Source of the DNA: Kitasatospora arboriphila
GTDB taxonomy: Bacteria > Actinomycetota > Actinomycetes > Mycobacteriales > Mycobacteriaceae
Assembly (NCBI RefSeq): GCF_000717275.1
Contig: NZ_JNYV01000005.1
Span: 186,001-250,000, forward strand
DNA length: 64,000 nt
Direction: 5' to 3'
Part shown: piece after piece, positions 45,388-55,751 of the stretch
Numbering within the stretch: position 1 is the first letter of the stretch
How the letters are laid out: every line of letters starts with the position of its first letter
Translations under genes and position numbers: made by a program
Notes under the pieces: generated by a model
What the model saw: the letters and a program-made list of their open reading frames with translations, nothing else
Databases searched by the model: none
What the model was told of the DNA's origin: nothing

Positions 45388-46797
45388 TCACCACAGAGTG
45401 ATCGTGGCCATCGGAAGAAAACTCAACTGCTCGGCCACCACCACCATCCACCACAGGGCCGGACCGACGAACCGGACCAGCAACGTTGCCAGCGGCGGGC
45501 AGAGCACCACCAGTGCCGCAGAGGCCGTACCCAGCACGGTGATGGGCGGGACCGCCAGGGTCACCGCGATGTTCGCGGCGATCGCCACCAGGCTGATCTG
45601 ACCGCTGATCATCACGACGATCGGAAGGGTGACCACCTGCGCCGCGACGGCGACGGCCAACACTTCGGCGAGACCACCCGGAACGCGGTGACGTCGAAGC
45701 CAATCCACGATCGGCGGTGCCATCACGATCAGCCCAGCGGTTGCCGCGACCGACAGCATGAACCCCGGATGGACGGCAAAGGCGGGCCAGACTAGCAACA
45801 GCACAACGATGGCCGTACACAGCGCAGGCATCGCCTGAGCACGTCGCCTGACCAGCAGTGCCAGCAATCCCACCGCACCCATCACAGCTGCCCGCACCAC
45901 ACTTGGACTCGGTCGGACCAGCAGCACGAAAACCACGATGGCGCAGGCGATCACAGCCACCGACAGACGGGGCCCGGCACCCGCTGCTCGCACGGCCAGG
46001 AGCAAAGCACCGATGATGATCGCAAAATTGGCTCCCGACACGGCCGTGAGGTGCGACAGCCCGCACGTTCGAAATGCGGTCTTGAGGTCTTCGTCCAGAG
46101 TCGAGATGTCCCCCAGCACCATTCCGGGCACCAATCCCGATTCCGGCGTGCCCAGTGCGCGTGAGGCCGTCTCTTGGAACCGGGTACGCACTTCTGCTCC
46201 GGCGCGCTGGTACCAGGGCGGCGCTCTCACGCGGCTCGGCGGCGCGGAGACGGTCAGCGTTGCCACGGTGAGGTCAGGGCGCCGCGGCGCGGACACCTTG
46301 GCAACAGTCGAGAGTGTTTGTCCCGGAACAAGACCGGACCATCCGTCCATCGGCCCCAGCACGGTTGCCGCCACGTCGGCGACATCCCGGCCCCGCACCG
46401 CCACCACATCGACCGCAAGCACCACTCGATCCGTGCCGGCGATGATGCGCGGGTCGTCTGACACCCGAAGGGTCATGGTTGTCTTGCTTCCGCGCATCGA
46501 CTCGGCCGCCAGCGGGTGCTCGGCCAGTTGGTGCTGACGCACCACCAGCGCCCACCCGAATCCGGCCATCGTTCCGGCGACCCCCAACACCACCGGCAGA
46601 ACCAGCAGCCGAGACCCGCGTGCCGTCCAAGCGATCGCCACGAGCGCGAACACACTGGCCGATACGCTCGCCGCAACCGTAATACCAAGGGGACCAATGG
46701 TTCCCACAACCGTCATCATCCACGCTCCGACTGCCGCGGGCACCAGCCGCACGTCGAGACCCACCGACGTGGGCGCCCGGACGTCGGTGCCGTTCAC
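45388..46797 (-). CDS. comEC: ComEC/Rec2-like competence membrane protein lacking the nuclease domain
   Basis: A 469-residue multi-pass membrane protein of the ComEC/Rec2 family, the channel for DNA uptake in competent bacteria. The competence domain is visible (CGLSHLTAVSGANFAIIIGALL near 235), with about eight to ten hydrophobic segments. The polypeptide ends soon after the membrane region, so the C-terminal metallo-beta-lactamase domain of full-length ComEC (about 750 residues) is absent, as in the mycobacterial Rv2414c type. GTG 46797 overlaps the comEA stop. The longer open frame upstream is a comEA shadow. Confidence 0.88.
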   Translation of the reverse strand: MNGTDVRAPTSVGLDVRLVPAAVGAWMMTVVGTIGPLGITVAASVSASVFALVAIAWTARGSRLLVLPVVLGVAGTMAGFGWALVVRQHQLAEHPLAAESMRGSKTTMTLRVSDDPRIIAGTDRVVLAVDVVAVRGRDVADVAATVLGPMDGWSGLVPGQTLSTVAKVSAPRRPDLTVATLTVSAPPSRVRAPPWYQRAGAEVRTRFQETASRALGTPESGLVPGMVLGDISTLDEDLKTAFRTCGLSHLTAVSGANFAIIIGALLLAVRAAGAGPRLSVAVIACAIVVFVLLVRPSPSVVRAAVMGAVGLLALLVRRRAQAMPALCTAIVVLLLVWPAFAVHPGFMLSVAATAGLIVMAPPIVDWLRRHRVPGGLAEVLAVAVAAQVVTLPIVVMISGQISLVAIAANIAVTLAVPPITVLGTASAALVVLCPPLATLLVRFVGPALWWMVVVAEQLSFLPMATITLW

Positions 46798-47717
46798 ACC
46801 GTGACCTTGTCCCTCAGCTTCTCGAGGCGGGCGGGACCGATCCCGTCGACTTCGGCCAGCTGATCGACCGAGGTGAAGCTCCCGTGGGCCTGCCGCCACG
46901 CGATGATCGCGGCCGCGGTGACCGGGCCCACCCCGGGTAGCGTGTCCAGCTCGGCTTCGGTCGCCGTGTTCAGGTTCACCGTGCCCGCCCCATCGGCCGT
47001 TCCTGCCGGACCGGGCCCGGGTGGTGCGGTGCCGGCAGCGGCCGGCGGACTCCCGGCACCGTCCACCGCGACGACGGCACTGCGCATCTGAAAGCCTCCC
47101 GCCGGATCGGTGAAACCGACGAGTACCTGATCGCCGTCCCGAAGTGGCTGAGCCAGGTTGAGACTCAACAGATCTGCGTTCTGCTTCGCTCCCCCCGCCT
47201 TGTCGATGGCGTCGGCGACACGAGCTTGTGGAGGTAACCGAACCAATCCGGGACGGTGCACCAAACCGACCACGCTCACCACCAGTTCCGCCGGGGGCGC
47301 AGCGCTCGACGCCGGTGGCGCAGTGTCCACCGGGGCTGGGACTCCTGCCGATTCCGGGAAGCTGACGGGAACCTCTGGTCCCGTGTCGGGCCCGGCGAAC
47401 GCGGTGTACAAGGCGATCAGAGTTGCCACGATGCCGACCGCCACCAACCCGATCGCCGCTGCCGGGGTCGAACGCCATCGCCGTCGCAGCGGTCCGGCAT
47501 CGATGTCGTCGGGGTCGTCTGTCCAGTGACCACGTGCGCCGCCGGCCGCACCCGCCGTCGGGACATCGCCACCGCCATCGGGCGAATCCGGGTTGTCGTG
47601 CATCCACTGCGCCGAACCGAGCCAGGCAGGGGCCATCGGTTCTGCCACCGGGACGGATGGTTCAGGCGTGTCCGACGCGATCGGCGAGGCCGTCAACCGG
47701 TCCAGGTTGCTTCTCAT
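46794..47717 (-). CDS. comEA: ComEA-like DNA-binding protein (SLBB + helix-hairpin-helix)
   Basis: A 307-residue protein: cytoplasmic, proline/aspartate-rich N-terminus (1-80), one transmembrane helix (about 87-107), an SLBB domain (about 145-205, VVGLVHRPGLVRLPPQARVADAID) and two helix-hairpin-helix motifs at the C-terminus (VNLNTATEAELDTLPGVGP and onwards). In competent bacteria ComEA binds incoming DNA outside the membrane. Coupled to comEC by GTGA. The same pair is Rv2415c-Rv2414c. Confidence 0.93.
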   Translation of the reverse strand: MRSNLDRLTASPIASDTPEPSVPVAEPMAPAWLGSAQWMHDNPDSPDGGGDVPTAGAAGGARGHWTDDPDDIDAGPLRRRWRSTPAAAIGLVAVGIVATLIALYTAFAGPDTGPEVPVSFPESAGVPAPVDTAPPASSAAPPAELVVSVVGLVHRPGLVRLPPQARVADAIDKAGGAKQNADLLSLNLAQPLRDGDQVLVGFTDPAGGFQMRSAVVAVDGAGSPPAAAGTAPPGPGPAGTADGAGTVNLNTATEAELDTLPGVGPVTAAAIIAWRQAHGSFTSVDQLAEVDGIGPARLEKLRDKVTV

Positions 47718-47808
47718 ACCCGAACCGTAGAAGGCAGATCTCTGCGTTCAGATCAGAGCGCCGCCCGGCGACGCGGTGCTGTGGACAACCCGGCGGGTGT
47801 TGACAAAC

Positions 47809-48657
47809 TCAGTCGACATCGATGTGGTCGAGCGACGTTGTCACAGCGATCCCCACCGCACCGCTCCCCACATGTCGCGACAACACAGGCCCGAGGTCGG
47901 ATTGCACCAGCGAGGTGATGGTGAGCTTGGACTGCAGGGAGTCGATGATCTGCTCGGCCAATTCGGGTGCGTCGCAGTGCTGTACACCCAGCGTGATGGG
48001 ACGGCGTTCGGCGACGTCCACGGCCGTGTCGATCATCTTGGCGATCGCCTTGGACATGGTTCGCTGTTTTTCCTTGAGCGCCAGCGTGCCATCGACCACC
48101 CGAAGTATCGGCTTGATCGCGAGGGCCGAGGCGAACAGGCGGGTGGTGGCACCGATGCGACCACTCGACCGCAGGTTCTCGAGTTGCTGTACACACAGCA
48201 GACACTCCGTGGTGGACCCCACCCGGATCGCTGCCTCATACGCCCGGTCCATGTCGGCGCCGGTCTCCGCGGTCTGCGCGGCGGCGATCGCCGCAAACCC
48301 GACCCCCAGACCCACGGTGCGGGAATCGACCACTCGGATCCGGCCCTGGAACTTCTCGGCCGCCAGTCTCGCCGAGCCCCATGTCCCGCTGAACCGACGC
48401 GACAGATGCACGGCGATCACGCCGTCGCCGTCGCTGAGGTCGACCGCCTTCTCGTAGGCGGCCTCGAGATCGGCCGGGGAGACGCCGGACGTGGTGGTCT
48501 GCGGATCGTTGAAGATGTCCGGGCCGATGTCGTCGACATCCTCGAGGAGATCCTGATCGGCGGTCAGCACATGCATGGGTACCTGCTCGATGCGGTACCG
48601 CTCGCGGATCGGTGCGGGTAAGCGGGCCGACGAGTCGGTGACGATGGTGACGGTCAC
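47809..48657 (-). CDS. DegV-family fatty-acid-binding protein
   Basis: A 282-residue DegV protein. [11 protein letters not shown] at the N-terminus, [15 protein letters not shown] near 55 and SRRFSGTW (lipid head-group serine region) near 88 are diagnostic. DegV/FakB proteins bind fatty acids and can present them to a FakA-type kinase; a DAK-domain FakA-like gene lies at 59.7-61.4 kb in this window (functional link is an inference). GTG start overlaps the octT stop. Confidence 0.93.
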   Translation of the reverse strand: MTVTIVTDSSARLPAPIRERYRIEQVPMHVLTADQDLLEDVDDIGPDIFNDPQTTTSGVSPADLEAAYEKAVDLSDGDGVIAVHLSRRFSGTWGSARLAAEKFQGRIRVVDSRTVGLGVGFAAIAAAQTAETGADMDRAYEAAIRVGSTTECLLCVQQLENLRSSGRIGATTRLFASALAIKPILRVVDGTLALKEKQRTMSKAIAKMIDTAVDVAERRPITLGVQHCDAPELAEQIIDSLQSKLTITSLVQSDLGPVLSRHVGSGAVGIAVTTSLDHIDVD

Positions 48658-49415
48658 AGTGCCACGCTAGTCGCGGTCGCGGCGGCGACGGCATCGCCCA
48701 CCAGGTCGGCAACCTCCCGATGACAGCCGAACCCCCAGTGGATCCCGTCCGGGTTGCCTTCACCGTGGTCGAAATGGCGTGCCGTCGGCTCCAGCAGGTC
48801 GACCAGGGGGACCTGCGCCTGCATAGCCCAATCAGTGATCGCGCCAACGGTTTTCGGTCGCCCGGCATGCACGTTCCTGTAGTACGGGCTCCGATGGGTG
48901 GACGGCAGGCAGGCGACCACCGGCAGGTCGGGCCGAACCGCGACCAGGGCCTCGTGGATCTTCGTCAGGTAGTCGGTGGTCAACGCGGGCGGCAACGCCA
49001 ACGGCCATCCGAGCGGCGAGAGTCGCGGCTGCAGCCACCCGTATGCGTTGCGAACCTGCTGCCGCAGCGCCGGGGGACGGATGTACCGAATCTGCTCACG
49101 GAGCGCCGTCGGGAGCGGGGACGGCAACGAATCCATCCCTCCGAAGGCGAACACCACGGCCTTGGCCCTCGGAACCGCCGACCAGATGCGCGGGTCCTGG
49201 GTGAGGGCCCACCACACGTCACGACTGGTCCACCCGATGCGCCCGAACAACTCCAGACGCAGATCCAGGCGTTCGGCCGCCAGAACCGGCCAAATCCGGG
49301 AGTCATCGGCAGGTAGACCACCGGTGGGTCCGTAGTAGGCCAGCGAGTCGGACAGGACCAGCAGGCTGTCGCGGACCGGCGGTCGACCCGGCGAGTTGCC
49401 GTCGCTTGAACTCAT
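48654..49415 (-). CDS. octT: Octanoyltransferase OctT-like SGNH hydrolase
   Basis: A 253-residue SGNH/GDSL-fold protein. SGNH blocks are seen: [15 protein letters not shown] (Ser) near 20, [13 protein letters not shown] (Gly), FAFGGMDS near 89 in the Asn block, and [10 protein letters not shown] (His) near 230. Position next to gpgP equals Rv2418c, the octanoyltransferase of methylglucose lipopolysaccharide synthesis. ATG at 49415, 7 bp after gpgP; the open frame upstream is a gpgP shadow. Confidence 0.85.
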   Translation of the reverse strand: MSSSDGNSPGRPPVRDSLLVLSDSLAYYGPTGGLPADDSRIWPVLAAERLDLRLELFGRIGWTSRDVWWALTQDPRIWSAVPRAKAVVFAFGGMDSLPSPLPTALREQIRYIRPPALRQQVRNAYGWLQPRLSPLGWPLALPPALTTDYLTKIHEALVAVRPDLPVVACLPSTHRSPYYRNVHAGRPKTVGAITDWAMQAQVPLVDLLEPTARHFDHGEGNPDGIHWGFGCHREVADLVGDAVAAATATSVAL

Positions 49416-49422
49416 CAACAGG

Positions 49423-50091
49423 TCACTGCACTGCGTCGTCGGCGACCTCGGCCGATGCGTTCCACACATCGAGCCGCCACGTGGTCTCGTCGTCGGCACC
49501 GTGACCGCTCAGCTGAACCCAACTCGTGTTCGCGAGACCCCCGAGCACGGGCCAGTGGCTCACCGGCAACCGCAACAGGCCCGCCGTCATCGCAGCGATG
49601 ACCCCGCCGTGAGCCACCAGGACCACGGGGGCATCCGCGTCGTCGCCGCGACCCCAGTCCCCCAACTCGGCCACCAGTTCATCGACCACCGGCATGCTGC
49701 GCTGGGCCACATCGGTGCGACTTTCGCCACCTGGCGGTCGCCATGAGGCATCGTCGCGCCACACCTTGCGGGCCCCGGGCATCTCGGCGTCCACTTCATG
49801 GTGGGTCAGACCCTGCCACTCACCGAGATGCGTTTCGCGCAGCCGACGATCTGTGGCAACCTCCATCCCCACCTGATCGGCCAGGGCAGCCGCGGTGTCG
49901 CGGGCCCGCCGCAGATCAGAGGAGATGATCAACCGAGGGCCGCGAGCAGCCAGCACCTTCGCCGCCGCGGCGGCCTGCCGGACTCCGAGTTCGGACAGGT
50001 CGGTGTCGAGTTGTCCTTGCATTCGGCTGCCTGCGTTGTAGTCGGTCTGACCGTGACGCAGGAGAAGCAGTCGCCGTACAACCGGGGTCAT
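49423..50091 (-). CDS. gpgP: Glucosyl-3-phosphoglycerate phosphatase
   Basis: A histidine-phosphatase-superfamily enzyme (222 residues) that makes glucosylglycerate for methylglucose lipopolysaccharides. The RHG motif is [10 protein letters not shown] with catalytic His13; [11 protein letters not shown], the acid LRETHLGEW and the second histidine in VLVAHGGVI are present. The start ATG 50091 matches the mycobacterial protein length (223). The open frame continues upstream to the rsfS stop, and a GTG at 50139 that overlaps it is an alternative. Confidence 0.9.
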   Translation of the reverse strand: MTPVVRRLLLLRHGQTDYNAGSRMQGQLDTDLSELGVRQAAAAAKVLAARGPRLIISSDLRRARDTAAALADQVGMEVATDRRLRETHLGEWQGLTHHEVDAEMPGARKVWRDDASWRPPGGESRTDVAQRSMPVVDELVAELGDWGRGDDADAPVVLVAHGGVIAAMTAGLLRLPVSHWPVLGGLANTSWVQLSGHGADDETTWRLDVWNASAEVADDAVQ

Positions 50092-50131
50092 CCGTTCGAC
50101 GCTCGAGTCGTGGCCGTCTGGCCGAAGCGAC

Positions 50132-50539
50132 TCATTCACCAAGGTCACCCCGATCGCTGTCACCGGCTTCCGCGGTGGATTCGATTCCAGGGATCTCGAT
50201 GATCGGGCAGTCTTTCCACAGCCGTTCGAGGGCGTAGAACTCGCGCTCCTCGTTGTGCAGCACGTGGATCACCACGTCGATGTAGTCGAGGAGGGTCCAG
50301 CGGCCTTCTCTTGTCCCCTCCCGACGGACTGGTTTGTTGCCGGCCTCGCGGAGCTTTTCTTCGATCTCGTCGACGATCGACGCGACCTGACGTTCGTTGT
50401 CGGCCGATGCGATCACGAAACAGTCGGTGATCACGAGCTGTTCGGACACGTCGATCACGATGACGTTGGCGGCCAACTTGTCGGCGGCCGCGTGGGCGGC
50501 CACGGTTGCCATGGAAACCGCCTCGGATGACGCTGTCAC
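50132..50539 (-). CDS. rsfS: Ribosomal silencing factor RsfS
   Basis: A 135-residue DUF143-family protein that binds L14 and prevents 30S-50S joining in starvation. Core motifs include [25 protein letters not shown] and [23 protein letters not shown] 50539 overlaps the nadD stop by GTGA, a standard coupling in this cluster; the open frame upstream is nadD's shadow. The C-terminus is a short acidic tail (DSDRGDLGE). Confidence 0.95.
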   Translation of the reverse strand: MTASSEAVSMATVAAHAAADKLAANVIVIDVSEQLVITDCFVIASADNERQVASIVDEIEEKLREAGNKPVRREGTREGRWTLLDYIDVVIHVLHNEEREFYALERLWKDCPIIEIPGIESTAEAGDSDRGDLGE

Positions 50540-51192
50540 TGAATGCCTTTCGATTGGTATAACTTTCGCTTGCTGATGTACTGCACCACCCCGTCGGGAA
50601 CGAGGTACCACACCGGACGGCCGGTGCCGGCACGCATCCGGCAATCGGTCGAAGAAATGGCCAGCGCCGGTATCTCCATCAGATGAAGGGTATCGGGCGG
50701 CAGCTTGTCGAGGTGTTGGTCGAGATGTGCGGCGCCGAGTTCATACCCCGGCCGACTCACGCCGACGAAGCTCGCGAACTCGAACAGACCCTCCCAGTTC
50801 TGCCACGACAGGATCGATGCCAACGCGTCGGCGCCGGTGATGAAGAACAGCTCCGCGTCCGGGTTGAGTGTGTGCAGGTCGCGAAGGGTGTCGACCGTGT
50901 AGGTGTCTCCCTGGCGATCGATGTCCACCCTACTCACCGAGAACCGGGGGTTGGCCGCGGTGGCGATCACCGTCATCAGATAGCGGTCTTCCGGCGGGCT
51001 CACGTTCCGGTCCGACCGGTTCTTCTGCCACGGTCGTCCGGTGGGGACAAAGATGACCTCATCCAGGTCGAACCGGTCGGCAACCTCGCTCGCCGCCACC
51101 AGGTGACCGTTGTGGATCGGATCGAACGTGCCGCCCATCACCCCGATCCGCCGACCGCGCGGCTGCTGTCGGTCTGACGCGATCTCGGGCAT
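50536..51192 (-). CDS. nadD: Nicotinate-nucleotide adenylyltransferase
   Basis: Makes nicotinate adenine dinucleotide from NaMN and ATP in NAD synthesis. Of 218 residues, the nucleotide-binding motif [11 protein letters not shown] is at about 20-30, and ISSTDCRMR near 180 is the ISSTxxR phosphate motif. Start ATG 51192 is chosen because the shorter N-terminus fits the family; an in-frame start 33 bp upstream is possible. Coupled to rsfS. Confidence 0.95.
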   Translation of the reverse strand: MPEIASDRQQPRGRRIGVMGGTFDPIHNGHLVAASEVADRFDLDEVIFVPTGRPWQKNRSDRNVSPPEDRYLMTVIATAANPRFSVSRVDIDRQGDTYTVDTLRDLHTLNPDAELFFITGADALASILSWQNWEGLFEFASFVGVSRPGYELGAAHLDQHLDKLPPDTLHLMEIPALAISSTDCRMRAGTGRPVWYLVPDGVVQYISKRKLYQSKGIQ

Positions 51193-51231
51193 AGGGGCTG
51201 AGTGTACTGAGCGTGTGAGGTCCACAGCAGA

Positions 51232-52626
51232 TCAGACCGGCAACAGGTTGGCGATGACCTTGGCGAGTTGACCGGCGTTGCGACATTCGTGCATCTCGAT
51301 GACCGCCGAGTAGGTGCCGGCCACCGAGTCCCCCGTGTCCCAGTTCACCGCGGCTTCCGGATTGAGCCAATAGGCATGCCGGGTGCTCTCGACCATGCGC
51401 GTGAGCGCATCGAGCTGGGGGTCGTGGTAGTTGTTGCGCCCGTCGCCCAGGATCAGCAGGGCGCCCCGGCGCGTGAGGGCATCGAGGTGGTCGTCCGCAA
51501 ATCCGCCGAACGCGTGACCGTAGTCCGAGTGGCCGTCGCGGGTGATCAATCGGGCGCCGGCGAGCATCTCTCGGACAGCTGTCGCGAAATCGAGATCGGG
51601 CCCGTCGAAATGCTCGGTGACCTCGTCCACGGTGTCGACGAAGGCGAACACCCTGACCTTTGAGAACTGTTGGCGTAGGGCGTAGACGAGCTGCAGGGTG
51701 AACTGCGAGAACCCCGCCACCGAGCCCGAGACATCACACAGGACAACCAATTCGGGCCGGCCGGGCCGAGGTTTGCGGCGCACCAGGTCGATGGGCACAC
51801 CGCCGGTGGACATCGACGCCCGCAAAGTTTTGCGTACGTCGATCGACCCACGGTGGGCGCGTCGCCTGCGGATCTCGAGGCGCGCCGCCAGTAACCGTGC
51901 CAGCGGAGCAATGGTGCGACGGACCTCCGCAAGATCAGCGGCGCCGGCGGAGAGGAAGTTGACCCGTTCGGGAAGATTGGGGACCGCGTACTGCGAGACC
52001 TGCTCGCGCCCGTTCCGCTGGGCCATCCGGCGCCTGGTCTCCTGTTCGATCAGCGACCTGAACTTCTGTACCCGGTCGGCCGCTGCCCGCCGGTACAGCG
52101 GTTCGGTGCCGGCGGTCTCGTCTCCCGCGCCGGCTGCCATGGCGGCGGCGATCTGCGCGATCAGGGTCTGGGGATTGATCGTCGACATCGCCTGATAGGT
52201 GGAGAACGCCGGACCGCGATTGGATCGGTAACTGCCGAGCTGGGCCACGGCCATCGCCGCGAATGCGGCGAGTTCGGCCTGCGCCTGCGGTGAGTCGTCC
52301 GCCAGCAGCTCGGCGAGCCGTTCACGCACCGCGTCCACGTCGATGTTCCCGTCGGCATCAGGCGTGAACGCGTCGTCGTCGACGCCGCTGCGTTCGCCCA
52401 TACCCAACGGGAACCAGAGGTCGAAGACCGAATCGAACACCCGGCGGTGTCCGTTGTCGTGCAGGAGTGTGCACGCCATGCCCTCACGGAAGCTGTCCCG
52501 GTCGAGCAGATCCAGCACTGCCGTCGCCTGGCCCGCATCGATCAGGTTGGCCGGTCCGACGACGATGCCGCGGGCCCGCAGATCATCCACGAATCCGGTG
52601 AGCTGGCTGATGAACGGGGCATCCAC
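51232..52626 (-). CDS. VWA-domain protein (CoxE-like), partner of the MoxR ATPase
   Basis: A 464-residue protein with a central-to-C-terminal von Willebrand A domain. The MIDAS metal motif is DVSGS at about 297-301, with TRDGHSDYGHAF and LILGDGRNNYHD continuing the fold. The N-terminal half is helical and contains an Arg-rich stretch (LEIRRRRAHRGSIDVRKTLR). Located right after the MoxR-type ATPase (9 bp), as Rv2425c after Rv2426c. MoxR/VWA pairs act as chaperones for metal-cofactor insertion or complex assembly; the target here is unknown. Confidence 0.88.
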   Translation of the reverse strand: MDAPFISQLTGFVDDLRARGIVVGPANLIDAGQATAVLDLLDRDSFREGMACTLLHDNGHRRVFDSVFDLWFPLGMGERSGVDDDAFTPDADGNIDVDAVRERLAELLADDSPQAQAELAAFAAMAVAQLGSYRSNRGPAFSTYQAMSTINPQTLIAQIAAAMAAGAGDETAGTEPLYRRAAADRVQKFRSLIEQETRRRMAQRNGREQVSQYAVPNLPERVNFLSAGAADLAEVRRTIAPLARLLAARLEIRRRRAHRGSIDVRKTLRASMSTGGVPIDLVRRKPRPGRPELVVLCDVSGSVAGFSQFTLQLVYALRQQFSKVRVFAFVDTVDEVTEHFDGPDLDFATAVREMLAGARLITRDGHSDYGHAFGGFADDHLDALTRRGALLILGDGRNNYHDPQLDALTRMVESTRHAYWLNPEAAVNWDTGDSVAGTYSAVIEMHECRNAGQLAKVIANLLPV

Positions 52627-52634
52627 GGGCGCGC

Positions 52635-53516
52635 TCAGCTCAACTTCAGCTCTTTGAGCGCCGTGGCGAGGTCGGGACGATGTTTGAGGACCACGCCGAG
52701 GGTCTTCGCGATGACCCCCTCGTCGATCCGTGACCCCGGCTTCTCCCCCACTCCCAGGGCCAGCAAGGTGTTGGCCCAGTCGATCGTCTCGGCAACCGAC
52801 GGCTTCTTACGGATGTCGAGGGTGCGGAGAACTCCGATGATGCGCACCAGTTCCTTCGCGACGGATTCGGCGAGCTGCGGGACACGACTGGCGAGGATCT
52901 CGCGCTCGCGGGCTGCATCGGGGAAGTCGATGTAGAGGTACAGGCAGCGTCGTTTGAGGGCTTCGGACAGTTCGCGCGTCGCGTTGGAGGTGAGCAGGAC
53001 GATGGGCCGCCGGTCGGCGGTCACGGTGCCCATCTCCGGAATGGTGATCGCAAAGTCGCTGAGCACCTCGAGCAGCAGGCCCTCGATGTCGACGTCGGCC
53101 TTGTCGACCTCATCGATCAGCAGCACCGTCGGGCCGGGCTGCGAGATCGCTTTCAGCAGCGGCCGGGGCAGGAGGAACTCGTCCGAGAAGATGTCGGCTT
53201 TCGTCTCGTCCCATCCGCGCTGCCCTGTCGCCTGGATGGCGAGGATCTGCTTGGCGTGATTCCACTCATACAGTGCGCGAGCCTCGTCGATGCCCTCATA
53301 GCACTGCAGTCGCACCAGATCGGCGTTCGTCGACTGCGAGATGGCGCGCGCGAGTTCGGTTTTACCCACACCGGCCGGTCCCTCGACCAGGAGCGGCTTG
53401 CCCAGCCGGTCGGCAAGGAACACCGACGTGGAGGTCGCGTCGTCGGCGAGATAGCCGACGCCGGCAAGCGTTTCGCGGACGCCGGGCACATCGGTGAAAC
53501 TAGGCTGTACGCCCAC
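52635..53516 (-). CDS. MoxR-family AAA+ ATPase
   Basis: A 293-residue AAA+ protein. Walker A GPAGVGKT at 46-53, Walker B LLIDEVDKADVDIE near 138, sensor 1 LLTSNATRELSEALKRRC near 180. GTG 53516 with GGAGT 6 nt upstream. It works with the VWA protein encoded immediately downstream. Established family role: ATP-dependent chaperone; specific client not deducible. Confidence 0.9.
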   Translation of the reverse strand: MGVQPSFTDVPGVRETLAGVGYLADDATSTSVFLADRLGKPLLVEGPAGVGKTELARAISQSTNADLVRLQCYEGIDEARALYEWNHAKQILAIQATGQRGWDETKADIFSDEFLLPRPLLKAISQPGPTVLLIDEVDKADVDIEGLLLEVLSDFAITIPEMGTVTADRRPIVLLTSNATRELSEALKRRCLYLYIDFPDAAREREILASRVPQLAESVAKELVRIIGVLRTLDIRKKPSVAETIDWANTLLALGVGEKPGSRIDEGVIAKTLGVVLKHRPDLATALKELKLS

Positions 53517-53567
53517 AGGTCACTCCTCAGGATCGAAAATCAGGTGTCGGCCGGCTCGTCCACCGGG

Positions 53568-54833
53568 TCAGCGAGGCCGCGTCTGGCCGTTCCCCCACGC
53601 GATCCACTTCGTGGACGTGAGTTCCGGGAGTCCCATCGGTCCACGGGCATGCAACTTCTGCGTGGAGATACCGATCTCGGCGCCGAAGCCGAACTGTTCA
53701 CCGTCGGTGAATGCGGTGGACGCGTTCACCATCACCGCGGCGGCATCGACGCGATTGGTGAACTCTTCGGCGGCAGCGAGGTCCGTGGTGACGATGGCCT
53801 CGGTGTGGCTGGTGCCGTACCGGTCGATGTGGTCGATCGCCTCGTCGATCCCACCCACGATCTTCACAGCGATGTCGAGGGTGAGGTATTCGTCGGCCCA
53901 GTCCTGCTCGGTCGCCGGAACCATGCCCGGTTCGTCCCCGTGGATGGTCACCCCCGAGGTCTGCAAGACCTGGGTCAGTCGCGGCAGGGCGGTCTCCGCG
54001 ATGGCCCGGTCGACCAAGACGGTCTCGGCGGTGTTGCACACGCTCGGTCGGCGGGTCTTGGAGTTGACCACCAGATCCTCGGCCATGTCGAGATCGGCGG
54101 CTGCGTGAATGTAGATGTGGCAGTTGCCCGTACCGGTCTCGATGGTCGGCACGGTCGCGTTCTCCACGACTGCTTTGATCAACCCGGCCCCGCCACGTGG
54201 AATGACCACATCGACCAGTCCACGAGCCCGGATCAGATGGGTAACACTCGACCGGTCGTCGGACGGGAGCAGTTGGACGGCATCAGCGGGCACACCAGCG
54301 GCGGTCAGCGTCTCGCGCAGGATGCGTACCAGCTCTGCGTTCGAACCCGCCGCGGACGACGACCCACGAAGAAGCGCTGCGTTACCCGATTTCAGCGCGA
54401 TACCGAATGCGTCGACGGTGACGTTGGGCCGCGCCTCGTACACCATCCCGACGACACCGAGGGGCACGCGGACCTGACGCAACTGCATCCCGTTGGGCAA
54501 CGTCTTGCCCTGGATGACGTCGCCGATCGGATCGGGCAGAACGGCGACTTGCCGCAGGCCCTGGGCGATGCCCTCGACGCGGTCGGCGGTCAGACGCAGG
54601 CGGTCGATGAGACTGGCCTCCACACCCGCAGCCTCGGCCCGGGCGACATCGCCGGCGTTCGCCGCCAGGATGGCATCGGTCTGGACGAGAAGAGCCTCCG
54701 CTGCGTCATGCAGCACCTGGTTCTTCTGGATGGTCGTCAGTCGGGCCAGCATCCTGGACGCAGCTTTCGCCGCGGTCGCCTGGGCACGAACGATCTGTTC
54801 GACATCAGCCGCAGTGGTGATGGAAGCACTCAT
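53568..54833 (-). CDS. proA: Gamma-glutamyl phosphate reductase
   Basis: Second step of proline synthesis from glutamate: NADPH-dependent reduction of gamma-glutamyl phosphate. Of 421 residues, the catalytic cysteine lies in [12 protein letters not shown] at about 266; [20 protein letters not shown] near 120 and [18 protein letters not shown] near 385 are conserved. ATG 54833 is preferred to an in-frame ATG 30 bp upstream. The upstream frame overlaps the enoyl-CoA hydratase by 4 bp only if the longer start is used. Confidence 0.96.
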   Translation of the reverse strand: MSASITTAADVEQIVRAQATAAKAASRMLARLTTIQKNQVLHDAAEALLVQTDAILAANAGDVARAEAAGVEASLIDRLRLTADRVEGIAQGLRQVAVLPDPIGDVIQGKTLPNGMQLRQVRVPLGVVGMVYEARPNVTVDAFGIALKSGNAALLRGSSSAAGSNAELVRILRETLTAAGVPADAVQLLPSDDRSSVTHLIRARGLVDVVIPRGGAGLIKAVVENATVPTIETGTGNCHIYIHAAADLDMAEDLVVNSKTRRPSVCNTAETVLVDRAIAETALPRLTQVLQTSGVTIHGDEPGMVPATEQDWADEYLTLDIAVKIVGGIDEAIDHIDRYGTSHTEAIVTTDLAAAEEFTNRVDAAAVMVNASTAFTDGEQFGFGAEIGISTQKLHARGPMGLPELTSTKWIAWGNGQTRPR

Positions 54834-54859
54834 CGGTCCAGGATAAGGGTTCGGGGAGT

Positions 54860-55669
54860 TCATCCCTGATCGACGTCATCCTGGCGGCCGTCTTGTGCGC
54901 TGTCGAACGAGCCATGGCGGCCCGCTCCCCCTGCGAACCGAGAAGCACCGGCCACGGTGTCGCTTGCCAACGACGTCAGTCCGTGCGCGAACTCATTGCT
55001 CAGTGCATCTCTCTCTGCCATACCTTCCTGCTCGATCACCGACAGCCGGTCCTGACGTAGACACGTCTGCGGGAAGGCAGCGATCTCGCGCGCGAGATGC
55101 TTCGCGGCGTGCACCGCTTCGCCGTGCGGCACCACCCTGTTCACCAAGCCGATGTGATGCGCTTCTGAAGCCGAGACCGCCCGTCCGGTCAGGATGAGAT
55201 CCATCGCATGCGAGGTGCCGATCAGGCGCGGCAACCGCACGGTGCCGCCGTCGATCAGCGGCACACCCCAGCGGCGACAGAACACGCCGAGCACCGCGTC
55301 ATCCTCGGCTATGCGCATGTCGGCCCACAAGGCCAGTTCGAGTCCGCCGGCGACCGCGTGTCCGCTGATGGCCGCGATCACCGGTTTGGACAGTTGCATT
55401 CGGGTCGGTCCCATCGGGCCGTCGCCATCGGGCGCCACCCGGTTGACCTTGTCTCCCGTCGCGACCGCTTTGAGATCTGCACCGGCGCAAAAGGTTCCAC
55501 CCTCTCCGTGCAGTACCGCGACCGCGGCGTCGGGATCGGCGTCAAACGCGCGAAAGGCGTCCGCCAGCGCTGCGGCGGTCTCGCCGTCGACGGCGTTGCG
55601 CACCTCGGGCCGGTTGATGCCGATCGTGGTGACCGATCCTTCGCGGCGCACCACCACTGTGTTCGTCAT
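54860..55669 (-). CDS. Enoyl-CoA hydratase/isomerase family protein
   Basis: A 269-residue crotonase-fold protein. The oxyanion segments are [10 protein letters not shown] near 63 and [17 protein letters not shown] near 102; [20 protein letters not shown] and [13 protein letters not shown] follow. ATG 55669 with AGGGAGA 3 nt upstream. The C-terminal ~20 residues ([17 protein letters not shown]) look unlike a crotonase tail and may come from a recurrent intergenic element read in frame. Substrate not deducible. Confidence 0.88.
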   Translation of the reverse strand: MTNTVVVRREGSVTTIGINRPEVRNAVDGETAAALADAFRAFDADPDAAVAVLHGEGGTFCAGADLKAVATGDKVNRVAPDGDGPMGPTRMQLSKPVIAAISGHAVAGGLELALWADMRIAEDDAVLGVFCRRWGVPLIDGGTVRLPRLIGTSHAMDLILTGRAVSASEAHHIGLVNRVVPHGEAVHAAKHLAREIAAFPQTCLRQDRLSVIEQEGMAERDALSNEFAHGLTSLASDTVAGASRFAGGAGRHGSFDSAQDGRQDDVDQG

Positions 55670-55751
55670 GTGTCTCCCTTGGCCGGATGGGTCCGAACGT
55701 ATCGCCGAAACCGCAGCGGCGACGCCTCTTCGACGCACATGCGCGCCGGAC

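Noticed and set aside
46797..47607. N-terminal extension making ComEC 739 residues long
   Set aside because: The extension is an alternative frame of comEA, Arg-rich and without family similarity; the GTG at 46797 gives a normal start coupled to comEA.
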